A DNA stretch of 6,399 bases from an uncultured Porphyromonadaceae bacterium (lineage in GTDB: Bacteria; Bacteroidota; Bacteroidia; Bacteroidales; Muribaculaceae). The position numbers were made by a program, and so were the translations under genes. Within the stretch, counting starts at the first letter, position 1; every line of letters starts with the position of its first letter. Under the pieces are notes generated by a model. That model was given only the letters and a program-made list of their open reading frames with translations, was not told the origin of the DNA and made no database searches. Positions 1 to 6,399 of the stretch are shown piece after piece. Location: assembly GCA_900549445.1 (NCBI GenBank), contig UROS01000134.1, positions 1 to 6,399 on the forward strand, given 5' to 3'.

Positions 1-792
1 GACAGATATTTTTTCTACTGCCCGGCTGTCGATCCATGCCCGGTGGGCGTTGTCGATTTCAACATCATACCACGTGGTGGCAACGGAATCGGTTGTGGAG
101 CGGACCGAGTCGAGAATCTTTATTTTCGTGCCCTCGTGGAGAAGCATGGCTTCCTGCGTACGGTCTCGCGGAGCGCGGGGGGCCGTGGAAAGGATGGTGG
201 AGGGTGCGGTTATTACGGCCGCGTCATCTGCAAGCGACGGAGCCGCCGCACGGACGGCGAGGAAAATAAATATTCCGCAGAAAATCAGCGTTACGATTCC
301 ACCAAAAAATCCGATTTTGCGCAGTGTTATCGACGACTGGAATATGTAGAGTCCGGCGCCTCCCACCGTAAAAAGAAACATTGCAAGCGCCAGAATGGCC
401 CAGGTATCGCTTTTCGCCTTGTTGGCGGCCGAATCGAGAGCATTGCCGATGAATGTTCCTTTTTCGCCAGGGCGGTCTACGATTTTTCCGTTGACAAACT
501 CAAGATTGTCGCGCGTATCGGCGCTCGTAGGATCGAGGCGCAGCGAGCGTTCGTAAGCCACAATCGCCTTACCGTTTTCTCCGAGCCGGTAATAACAGTT
601 GCCGAGATTATAATACAGAGAGGCCGACGACCCTTCCTCTTTAAGAATCTTGTTGTAGATGGCAGCCGCCATCTGATAATTCTCTGCCATATAGGCCGAG
701 TCGGCCTGTTCGGTGAGGGTAGAGGCCACTGCCCCGGAGATAGAGGTGATTATAGCGATTATAGTGGTGAGAATCAGTCTTTTCATAATCAT
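1..792 (-). CDS. batE: BatE, TPR and SH3-like membrane protein (3' end outside window)
   Basis: 264 codons are visible with no stop before base 1. The start at 792 (MIMKRLILTT) gives an ATGA overlap with the batD stop; the Met at 786 is an alternative. Parts in order: signal peptide (about 1-23, ending GAVA before STLT); a TPR region at about 27-92 with a good second repeat (SLYYNLGNCYYRLGENGKAI, then LRLDP); membrane segments at about 129-151 (WAILALAMFLFTVGGAGLYIF) and 160-181 (FFGGIVTLIFCGIFIFLAV); and an SH3-like domain from about 190 (LHEGTKIKILD, then WYDVEI and AWIDSRAVEKI). The last motif is typical of the end of an SH3 domain, so only a few residues should be missing. If the signal peptide is cleaved, both the TPR and SH3 parts would be periplasmic. 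Family and order match BatE at the end of bat operons. Confidence 0.92.
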   Translation of the reverse strand, partial: MIMKRLILTTIIAIITSISGAVASTLTEQADSAYMAENYQMAAAIYNKILKEEGSSASLYYNLGNCYYRLGENGKAIVAYERSLRLDPTSADTRDNLEFVNGKIVDRPGEKGTFIGNALDSAANKAKSDTWAILALAMFLFTVGGAGLYIFQSSITLRKIGFFGGIVTLIFCGIFIFLAVRAAAPSLADDAAVITAPSTILSTAPRAPRDRTQEAMLLHEGTKIKILDSVRSTTDSVATTWYDVEIDNAHRAWIDSRAVEKISV

Positions 793-2594
793 TTACGGTT
801 GAGTTTTACGTCCTCCATTCTGTTGATTGCTTCCGCACCCTGATTGAAGATACTGTCCATGCGGCTTGAGCTGTCGGGGGTATAGCGCGCCATCTCGCAG
901 TCATCGAGAACTGCTATAAGGCTGTCGCTTACCTCGGCCGGACACCCTTTTTCGGTAAGAGTTGCAACTATGTTGTCGCGGCTAAGCTGGCTTACGGGTA
1001 TCGACAGTTTGTCGGAGAGGTATCCCCACAGGGCTTTCAGCATTTCGGCGTAGAATTTTTCCGAATCGCCTGAATTCATGAATCCGGCTGCGGCTTTCAG
1101 ACGCTTGCGCGCTACCTTGTTGGCTTTCGACTGGCGTCGGCCGGCCACGTCGGCGTTCAGTCGCGCACGGCGGCCGTAGATAGCCACTGATGCTATCAGG
1201 CCAAAGAGAGCCACGGCATAGATAAGCCAGTACCATAACTTCATAACTATCGGCGTATGGTCGGGCTGCGGGTTCTTGTCGCCCTGATGGATATGGCGGA
1301 TGTCGGTATTCTTTGTCTCAATGTCTTTTTTCTCTGTTGTAGCGGGCGCAGATACGCCTTTCGCCACCTTGATGTCGTAGGTGGGAGTGGAGAGGGTCAC
1401 GTATTTCTTTTCGGTCGGGTCGAAGTAAACAAACTTGTCGCTGCCGATCTTGAAATCGCCCACCGACTGCGGCACAAACGTGTATTCCACAGTCATGCTT
1501 CCGGTCACGTCGTTGCCGCGCACCTCGGCTCTTATATCGCTCTTCGGGGTATATTGCTCGAATTCACTGGGAAAATCAATTACAGGCTCCTTTACGTATT
1601 TGATATTGCCGGTACCTGAAACAGTATATATAAGTGTGGCCGGGTCGTTGGTTCGGAACGAGTTGCCTACGAGTTTCGAGTCGACGGTGAATTTACCCAC
1701 CGCGCCGAAGAATCCTTCGGGCTGGGGCTGGGGGAGAGGCAGGATGTCGACCGCGGCGCTGTTGGAACTTACTTTTATCTTGGCTTCGCGCGGCTGGCGC
1801 ACCTGAAACATACCCATGTTCACATTGTCGTACTGGACAACAGATATGTCGTAGTTGCCTGAATTGATGGTGAGCCTCCCCGATTTCTGAGGGAAAATAA
1901 TGCATTTCTTCAGCACCGCCGTCATATATTCCTGACCGTTGTAGTTCTCGATTTCGTTTAACGAAGGCTGAAGATCGACTTCCTGAATGAGAAATCCGTC
2001 GAAACTGGGCTGCTTGGTAGGCATGAACGACGAGATGGAATATTTCGTGTAGAGCTTTATGGTGCACGCTATTGCTTCCTGCTCGTAGGCCGACGTACGC
2101 GAGAGTATGATGCGGACGAAAACGTCGTTTGACTTTACCTGCCGTCCGGCTGCCTGAGTGTCGGGATCGTCAATCGCCACCGGCCTCTGGGATGCCGGTT
2201 TGTCGCGGTCGGAGCGGGGCTGCACGGTAAAAGTAACCGGTTTTGTCGACATTTTTTTACCGTCTACGGTTACCGAGGCCGCCGGAATCGTGTAGGTGCC
2301 GGCGTTGCCCGCACGGTAAAAATATGTGAATTCAACCGTGGAACTCGACGAAGTCCTTCCGTTGATTATCTGATACGACTGCGAGGTTGAGGTGGAGGGG
2401 CCGTAAAGCAGCGTGCAGCCGGAGATCTGCTGTACGTTTATGCTGTTGCTCTGCGCGTCGGTGAGCTTGAACGTAACGGGAAACTTGTCGCCTTCATAAA
2501 CGCCTCTCGGAGGCTTTACCGTGAAGGTGACGTCGGCGGTAGCCGTAAAGGCTATCGCCATCAACAGGATGAATATATATCGTTTCATTGTCAT
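789..2594 (-). CDS. batD: BatD, exported beta-sandwich protein with one membrane anchor
   Basis: A full-length BatD of 601 residues, near the usual size of the family. It has a signal peptide (residues 1-20, ending TATA before DVTF), then repeated beta-rich Ig-like regions to about residue 410, a polar spacer, one membrane segment at about 452-473 (LWYWLIYAVALFGLIASVAI), a basic stretch (GRRAR...KARKRLK type) and a helical C-terminal domain (474-601) that should lie in the cytoplasm. The N-terminal half is homologous to the short protein encoded upstream. The segment from about 291 (PEGFFGAVGKFTV) to 410 is the part that protein lacks. A MTMKRY start at 2594 overlaps the previous stop; the second Met (2588) is an alternative, as no ribosome binding site decides between them. 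The role inferred for the family is a large periplasmic platform in the Bat complex. The family call is firm; a direct link to oxygen tolerance is not shown for this protein. Confidence 0.93.
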   Translation of the reverse strand: MTMKRYIFILLMAIAFTATADVTFTVKPPRGVYEGDKFPVTFKLTDAQSNSINVQQISGCTLLYGPSTSTSQSYQIINGRTSSSSTVEFTYFYRAGNAGTYTIPAASVTVDGKKMSTKPVTFTVQPRSDRDKPASQRPVAIDDPDTQAAGRQVKSNDVFVRIILSRTSAYEQEAIACTIKLYTKYSISSFMPTKQPSFDGFLIQEVDLQPSLNEIENYNGQEYMTAVLKKCIIFPQKSGRLTINSGNYDISVVQYDNVNMGMFQVRQPREAKIKVSSNSAAVDILPLPQPQPEGFFGAVGKFTVDSKLVGNSFRTNDPATLIYTVSGTGNIKYVKEPVIDFPSEFEQYTPKSDIRAEVRGNDVTGSMTVEYTFVPQSVGDFKIGSDKFVYFDPTEKKYVTLSTPTYDIKVAKGVSAPATTEKKDIETKNTDIRHIHQGDKNPQPDHTPIVMKLWYWLIYAVALFGLIASVAIYGRRARLNADVAGRRQSKANKVARKRLKAAAGFMNSGDSEKFYAEMLKALWGYLSDKLSIPVSQLSRDNIVATLTEKGCPAEVSDSLIAVLDDCEMARYTPDSSSRMDSIFNQGAEAINRMEDVKLNRK

Positions 2595-3541
2595 GATTCG
2601 GAATGTAAGAAGTGAAACGTCGTGTTGCTGTCGTCCGACATTACAAAAATAAGATTGTCGTCGGCCGGTTCGTCATTATGGCGCGGTTCTGAATTGCCGG
2701 GATTATGCGGAACCCGCTTTTTTTGCCCTTCCTTTACAACGTCGAGAACAACGGTGGAGGGAACATAGGCGAATTCGCGTTGAATTGAAGGCCCGAAAGA
2801 GAAAAACGGGTCGGTCATCCCTCTGTAGTCAGGCGATATGCCGAATATTCCCGGTTCGAATTTTATTTTGCCGGTGGAAGAAGGTGTGACTACATATCGT
2901 TCGAGCACCCATACTCCGTAAATTTCTCCGTTTATCCTCTCGTCGGGGAGTCGCTCCGCGCGTGCGGGCACACGGTCGATGGTGCAGTTTTTTGCCGAGG
3001 GTGTCTCGTAGGCCTTGAACTTGTCTATCTTAAAGCGCGAATAAAGAACAACGGAAAGCGTGACCGGTTCGCCTGTTTCCGCATGCAGGGCCGAAAGCTC
3101 GAGCTTGAGGAATATGTCGTCGCCCACCGGAACGAGATCGTCGCCGTCCTCCACGTTTATTGTCGTGCTCTGCGATTTATATTTTCTGTCGCCGATTTCC
3201 ACCGTGGCCGGTTGAATATCGCACTGTCCGCGGCGGTCGGCACGGTATGAAAACACGTAGCGTGTTATGTCCGTCACCTTATTTCCGCTCCAGAAATCCA
3301 TGAACCGGCGTTCGGAGTACGGGCCTGCCATCTCGAGCTGTGTGCATCCCTTGATTTTCGGGACTTTGACAGACGGAGTGTCGCCCGGATCGGAAACAAT
3401 AGTGTAGGTTACCTGAAATACCTCGCCTACGGCAACATTGGCCGCCGACACCTGCATGCTTACAGGTGATCCCATAGACCGCTGGGCGAATGCGGCTCCA
3501 AGTCCGAGAATGAATGCCAATATTATGGAAAGGTATTTCAT
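2591..3541 (-). CDS. Short BatD-like protein, exported and without membrane anchor
   Basis: A 316-residue protein inserted between batC and full-length batD. A signal peptide (residues 1-19, LSIILAFILGLGAAFA, no lipobox Cys) is followed by beta-rich sequence that lines up by eye with the N-terminal half of the BatD encoded next door. Shared landmarks are GCTxL, then F-x-YRA with a trailing Gly, a DxF(L/V) strand start, an LY(S/T)(R/K)(F/Y)-I strand, and NG(E/Q)xY leading to an S(T)GK/R motif. The match ends near residue 265. BatD's later beta-domain, membrane segment and cytoplasmic tail are absent; instead there is a polar, charged tail (about 271-316). It should be a soluble periplasmic protein unless held by partners. 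It starts 17 bases after batC, and its TGA overlaps the batD start as ATGA. Half the usual BatD length, yet with clean start, stop and spacing, so I read it as a functional paralogue. It could instead be a decayed duplicate. Confidence 0.85.
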   Translation of the reverse strand: MKYLSIILAFILGLGAAFAQRSMGSPVSMQVSAANVAVGEVFQVTYTIVSDPGDTPSVKVPKIKGCTQLEMAGPYSERRFMDFWSGNKVTDITRYVFSYRADRRGQCDIQPATVEIGDRKYKSQSTTINVEDGDDLVPVGDDIFLKLELSALHAETGEPVTLSVVLYSRFKIDKFKAYETPSAKNCTIDRVPARAERLPDERINGEIYGVWVLERYVVTPSSTGKIKFEPGIFGISPDYRGMTDPFFSFGPSIQREFAYVPSTVVLDVVKEGQKKRVPHNPGNSEPRHNDEPADDNLIFVMSDDSNTTFHFLHSES

Positions 3542-3558
3542 AGCGGCGATATTGTTGA

Positions 3559-4380
3559 TTACCAGGGATTGGTTACGGGGCGGCGCGACGGCGCACCGTT
3601 TTTACGCTTTTCAGCGTTTACACGGGCACGGGTGGCGTTTTCCTCGTTTTCCATCGTTTTCAGAATCTTCTGGGCGTTCTCAGGGCTTATGCCGCCCTGC
3701 TGCTTCTGCTGGGGCTGTTGCTTCTGATCCTGAGGCGGCTGCTGTTGCTGCGGCTGATCCTTCTTGTCCTGATTCTGGTCTTTGTTCTGGTCTTGATTCT
3801 GATTCTGATCTTTGTTCTGATCCTTGTTCTGATCCTTATTCTGATCCTTGTTCTGATCTTTGTCCTGGTCTTGATTCTGATCCTTGTTCTTGTCCTGATT
3901 CTGTTGCTCCTGAAGCTTCTTTTGGGCAAGGCGAAGGTTTTCGCGGGCCTTGTCGTTGTCGGGATTCCGGCGCAGGGCGTTTTTGTAGTTTTCCACGGCC
4001 GAACCGTAGTCCTGACTGTTGAACGCCAGATTGCCCAGATTGTAGAACGCTTTCTCGGCTATTCCGATGTTTTCGGCATCGCGTGCGAGTCCCTGCAGGA
4101 TATTGGCGGCCTCACCTGCGGTTTCGCCGGTGGCGTTACCCTGCCGCAGCAGCGACGCTGCGAGATTGAACTGTGCGATCTCGTTTGCTACATTCTCTTC
4201 AAGCGCCTTGCGGTAAGCCACTTCGGCGTCGGCGAATCGCTGCTCGCGGTAAAGTTTGTTGCCTTTCACAATGAAGTTGCGTTCGTGGCGGGTAGACTCG
4301 GGTGTCTTTTCCTCTGCGGCGCCCGCATACGGCATTGCCATGAAAAGAGCAAGTATGACGGCTGAAACGGGTTTCATCAT
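3559..4380 (-). CDS. batC: BatC, exported TPR protein with Asn/Asp/Gln/Lys-rich linker
   Basis: A 273-residue protein in four parts. Residues 1-22 look like a signal peptide (hydrophobic ALFMAMPYAGA ending in a plausible Ala-X-Ala site). TPR-type helical repeats follow at about 35-68 (GNKLYREQRFADAEVAYRKAL) and 110-143 (YNLGNLAFNSQDYGSAVENY), with a more divergent pair of helices between. Residues 157-228 are a low-complexity hydrophilic linker of NQ, DQ and NK pairs passing into a Gln/Pro stretch. A conserved-looking C-terminus (ISPENAQKILKTMENEENAT, ending NPW) resembles other BatC proteins. It probably acts as a scaffold in the periplasm, holding other Bat proteins through the TPRs. The start codon overlaps the batB stop (ATGA), and a strong ribosome binding site lies just upstream. 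The stop is TAA. The family call is firm; partners are inferred only from the operon. Confidence 0.93.
   Translation of the reverse strand: MMKPVSAVILALFMAMPYAGAAEEKTPESTRHERNFIVKGNKLYREQRFADAEVAYRKALEENVANEIAQFNLAASLLRQGNATGETAGEAANILQGLARDAENIGIAEKAFYNLGNLAFNSQDYGSAVENYKNALRRNPDNDKARENLRLAQKKLQEQQNQDKNKDQNQDQDKDQNKDQNKDQNKDQNKDQNQNQDQNKDQNQDKKDQPQQQQPPQDQKQQPQQKQQGGISPENAQKILKTMENEENATRARVNAEKRKNGAPSRRPVTNPW
3754..3900 (-). repeat. batC: Imperfect 6/12-base tandem repeat inside batC
   Basis: On the minus strand this stretch is built from six-base modules encoding Asp-Gln, Asn-Gln, Asn-Lys or Asp-Lys pairs. The most regular part, 3805-3852, is four copies of a 12-base unit close to GATCAGAACAAG (Asn-Lys-Asp-Gln), differing mainly at third codon positions. 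It encodes about residues 161-209 of BatC. Gain or loss of a 6- or 12-base unit would keep the reading frame. A less regular Gln/Pro-coding stretch continues to about 3697. Confidence 0.85.
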
Positions 4381-5438
4381 TTTTTCTCTCCTTTCGTCTT
4401 TGAAAAGAATTCATACTGTTTGAGCCAGGAAATCTTTCGTGTCACCACGAAGCAGTCGGCCACAAGCAAAATCAGCGCAATCCATGCCACAATAGGGAAT
4501 TGCTCGCTCTGCGGTGAGAAGGTTTTGCGTTCGAATTCCGTTTTGGCGAGTGTGTCGAGCTTGTCGTTTACATCAGCCACGGCGCTTGATGAGGCGCCGT
4601 TCACGTAGATTCCGCCGCCTGCCTGTGCTATCTGCTGTGCGGTCTTGTCGTCGAGATGCGTAACAACCTCCTGGCCGTTGTAGTCGGTGAGATAACGCCC
4701 CTGACCGATGGGAATTCTTGCACCGCGCTGGGTTCCGAGACCAATCACGTCGACCTGAATTCCGGCGTCGGCCGCCTGCTTGGCGGCTTCAACGGCGTTG
4801 TCCTCAAAGTTTTCTCCGTCGGTTATCACTATGATTGCCTTCTGAAACTTGTCGTCGGGCGTGAATGAATTCATGGCCATGTCGAGAGCCGCACCGATGG
4901 CTGTACCTTGAGTGGGAACCATTTCGGTGGTGATTCCGTTGATGAACATTTTGGCCGAAACGTAGTCCGACGTAATCGGCAGCTGCGTGTAGGCGTCGCC
5001 GGCAAACACAATCAGACCGACTTTGTCGTCCTGCATCTTGTCGATGAGTTTCTCAAGGATATGTTTTGCGCGGTCAAGGCGGCTTATGCCGCCATCGTCG
5101 TCGGTCGAAGATGCGAGCATTGAGTTGGAAACGTCGAGACAGACCATAACTTCTATACCCCGTGAAGTCTTGGTTTCGGCGCTGTCGTTGTCCAGACCGC
5201 CGGTTGCACGCGGGCGTGCTATAAGAATCACGAGTACGGCGAGAATCACCAGCGCCACCGATATTTTAACCCAGGGCATGTATTTCGACACGTCGGGCAT
5301 AAGATGCTCAAGCACCCCGGGGCGTCCGTAGCGCGAAATCTTGCGCCGCCGGGCCAGCCTTGCGAGAATGAAAAGCCCCGCGAAAGCCGGTATGAGCAGC
5401 AGCAGATATAGAAGATGGGGATAAGCGAAACTGATCAT
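4377..5438 (-). CDS. batB: BatB, VWA-domain inner-membrane protein
   Basis: A 353-residue paralogue of BatA. I place the start at 5438 (MISFAYPHLLYLL), 17 bases after the batA stop. The frame stays open to a Met at 5531, but that would overlap the end of batA by 76 bases and add a non-hydrophobic, His/Arg-rich 31-residue extension unlike the family. Membrane segments lie at about residues 5-27, 57-76 and 315-332. The VWA domain between them has an intact MIDAS: DVSNS (D102, S104, S106), T169 in TQGTA, and D197 in VITDGEN. Compared with BatA it has a small acidic insertion (STDDDGG) just after the first MIDAS motif and a longer basic C-terminal tail. The tail codons (TKGEKK) also supply the Shine-Dalgarno sequence of batC, and the TGA stop overlaps the batC start by four bases. 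It most likely works with BatA in a metal-dependent membrane complex; whether they form heterodimers is inference. Confidence 0.95.
   Translation of the reverse strand: MISFAYPHLLYLLLLIPAFAGLFILARLARRRKISRYGRPGVLEHLMPDVSKYMPWVKISVALVILAVLVILIARPRATGGLDNDSAETKTSRGIEVMVCLDVSNSMLASSTDDDGGISRLDRAKHILEKLIDKMQDDKVGLIVFAGDAYTQLPITSDYVSAKMFINGITTEMVPTQGTAIGAALDMAMNSFTPDDKFQKAIIVITDGENFEDNAVEAAKQAADAGIQVDVIGLGTQRGARIPIGQGRYLTDYNGQEVVTHLDDKTAQQIAQAGGGIYVNGASSSAVADVNDKLDTLAKTEFERKTFSPQSEQFPIVAWIALILLVADCFVVTRKISWLKQYEFFSKTKGEKK
4388..4394 (-). promoter_or_regulatory. Shine-Dalgarno sequence for batC
   Basis: The minus strand reads AAAGGAG here, with seven bases between GGAG and the ATG at 4380. This is near-ideal spacing for a classical ribosome binding site. 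It lies inside the last codons of batB. No comparable sequence precedes batB, the short BatD gene, batD or batE. It supports the start at 4380 over the second Met at 4377. Confidence 0.7.
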
Positions 5439-5455
5439 AATTCTCAATGGGTTTG

Positions 5456-6399
5456 TTAGGGTATGGTGCGCAAAACGGTGTAGCGGAGCAGCAGAATCAA
5501 GCCGAAAAGAGCGAGGGCGGCGATGGCCCATGGCATATAGTCATCCTCGGTGCTCGTGAAGTTGCGCAGATCCATTTTTGTTTTTTCCAGACGGTCGATT
5601 TCGGCGAAGATTTCGGATAGCACGTTGTTGCCGGTGGCGCGGAAGTATTTTCCGCCCGTGGTCTCGGCAATGTTGCGGAGTGTGGTTTCGTCGATTACAA
5701 CCGGGAGGTTCACATATTCTATTCTTCCGAACATATTTTCCTGAGGATACGGGGCGGTGCCGTTTGTACCGATACCGATTGTATAGACCTTGATGCCCAT
5801 CTGCCGGGCGATTTCGGCTGCGGTCTGGGGTGCCACGTTGCCGGTGTTGTTCGAGCCGTCGGTGAGCAGGATAATGCTCTTTGATTTGGCTTTTCCGTCT
5901 TTGATTCGGTTGATTGAGGTGGCCAGTCCGTCGCCGATGGCGGTGCCGTCCTGCAGCATGCCCATCCTGATGTCGTTGATATAATTGGCGATAACGCTGC
6001 GGTCGGTGGTCATGGGAATGGCGGTGAAGCTCTCGGCTGCGAAGATTACCACTCCGATGTTGTCGCCCTCGCGGCCGGCCACGAATTTTGAAGCCACCTC
6101 CTTGGCCGCCTCAAACCGGTCGGGATTGAAGTCGCGGGCGAGCATACTGGTGGAAATATCGAGAGCCAGCACGATGTCGGTGCCTTCCACGCTCGAAGTG
6201 TGCCATGAATCGCGGGTCTGAGGGCGTGCGAGAATCACGATGATGCACCCGATCACCCCGAGTTGCATAATGAACAGCAGGTGCGACAGGTATTCTTTCC
6301 AGGAGCGGGGCAGCCGGGCAACGGGTGCAATCGTTGAAACCTCCAGCGAGGCATGAAGATTGCGCCGTTTCCAGACATACCATGCTATGAGCGGTATGA
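5456..6399 (-). CDS. batA: BatA, VWA-domain inner-membrane protein (5' end outside window)
   Basis: First gene of the visible bat operon; 313 codons plus the stop (5456-5458) are present and the start lies beyond base 6399. The frame is open to the edge: upstream of the Met at 6268 it reads a membrane-type segment (IPLIAWYVW), then a basic stretch and an SWKEYL motif, as expected at a BatA N-terminus, so only about 15-20 residues should be missing. A second membrane segment (LLFIMQLGVIGCIIVILA) precedes the ARPQ motif. The VWA domain has a complete MIDAS: DISTS at 6160-6146, the Thr of DGTAIGDG, and LLTDGS near 5860. A final membrane segment (PWAIAALALFGLILLL) leaves a very short basic tail. 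VWA domains bind a divalent metal and protein partners; in these clusters the usual suspected partner is a MoxR AAA+ ATPase. The domain probably faces the periplasm or cytoplasm depending on the true N-terminal topology, which cannot be settled here. Family assignment is very secure; the biochemical role is not. Confidence 0.95.
   Translation of the reverse strand, partial: IPLIAWYVWKRRNLHASLEVSTIAPVARLPRSWKEYLSHLLFIMQLGVIGCIIVILARPQTRDSWHTSSVEGTDIVLALDISTSMLARDFNPDRFEAAKEVASKFVAGREGDNIGVVIFAAESFTAIPMTTDRSVIANYINDIRMGMLQDGTAIGDGLATSINRIKDGKAKSKSIILLTDGSNNTGNVAPQTAAEIARQMGIKVYTIGIGTNGTAPYPQENMFGRIEYVNLPVVIDETTLRNIAETTGGKYFRATGNNVLSEIFAEIDRLEKTKMDLRNFTSTEDDYMPWAIAALALFGLILLLRYTVLRTIP

Noticed and set aside
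812..816. GGAGG on the minus strand as a ribosome binding site for batE
   Set aside because: It is 19 bases from the ATG at 792 and further from the one at 786, too far for a normal Shine-Dalgarno contact. It is part of a batD codon run.
43..843. Open frame of 266 codons on the plus strand
   Set aside because: It lies antisense to batE and the end of batD. The translation has no recognisable domain, is rich in Arg/Gly/Ser, and the minus-strand genes explain every base with family-level similarity.
2591..3541. Short BatD as a frameshifted or broken gene
   Set aside because: There is no leftover second half downstream: the next gene starts with its own signal peptide, overlapping the stop by four bases.
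3754..3900. CRISPR-like array of short repeats
   Set aside because: There are no unique spacers; units of 6 and 12 bases run head to tail within an open coding frame.
3687..3929. Arg/Thr/Ile-rich 80-codon frame on the minus strand
   Set aside because: It is the batC repeat read in another frame; no start signal or family match supports it.
3718..4365. Plus-strand open frame of 215 codons with a long Leu/Ile/Val-rich segment that looks like membrane helices
   Set aside because: The hydrophobic run is the complement of the batC DQ/NK repeat. It is an artefact of low-complexity codons.
5439..5531. Upstream start for batB at 5531
   Set aside because: It would add a polar 31-residue extension, overlap batA by 76 bases, and hide the hydrophobic N-terminus normal for the family.
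6266..6268. Met at 6268 as the batA start
   Set aside because: The frame continues to the window edge with a membrane segment and the SWKEYL motif typical of the BatA N-terminus, so this Met lies inside a membrane helix.
1..6399. Internal promoters, terminators, RNA genes or mobile elements
   Set aside because: Non-coding gaps are at most 17 bases, and I saw no hairpin with a T-run, tRNA-like fold, inverted repeat ends or transposase sequence.

Overview
The window carries most of one operon, read entirely on the minus strand. It is the Bacteroidetes aerotolerance (bat) cluster: batA (5' end cut off at the right edge), batB, batC, a short extra BatD-like gene, full-length batD, and batE (3' end cut off at the left edge). 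The gene order, the two VWA membrane proteins in tandem, the Asn/Asp/Gln/Lys-rich tail of BatC and the mostly Shine-Dalgarno-poor starts point to Bacteroidales. The moderately GC-rich composition would fit a gut lineage such as Muribaculaceae or Alistipes, but genus cannot be fixed from this window.

Layout in the direction of transcription (right to left): batA from the edge to 5456, a 17-nt gap, batB 5438-4377, a 4-nt ATGA overlap, batC 4380-3559, a 17-nt gap, short BatD paralogue 3541-2591, a 4-nt ATGA overlap, batD 2594-789, a 4-nt ATGA overlap, batE 792 to the edge. No non-coding stretch exceeds about 20 bases, and no promoter or terminator was found, so transcription must start beyond base 6399 and end before base 1. 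MoxR AAA+ ATPase and DUF58 genes usually lie upstream of batA in such clusters; they are not visible here.

The products form a plausible envelope complex. BatA and BatB are inner-membrane proteins, each with a VWA domain and an intact metal-ion-dependent adhesion site (MIDAS). BatC is an exported TPR protein with a long hydrophilic linker. The two BatD proteins carry exported beta-sandwich regions; only the long one has a membrane anchor and cytoplasmic tail. BatE joins a TPR region, two membrane segments and an SH3-like domain. VWA proteins commonly partner with MoxR ATPases, and the bat genes were linked to oxygen tolerance in Bacteroides fragilis, but the biochemical mechanism is not settled.

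The family is known, so this is not a wholly new system. The most notable points are the tandem BatD arrangement with a short, anchorless paralogue ending at a domain boundary, the repeat-encoded BatC linker, and one strong Shine-Dalgarno sequence placed only before batC.
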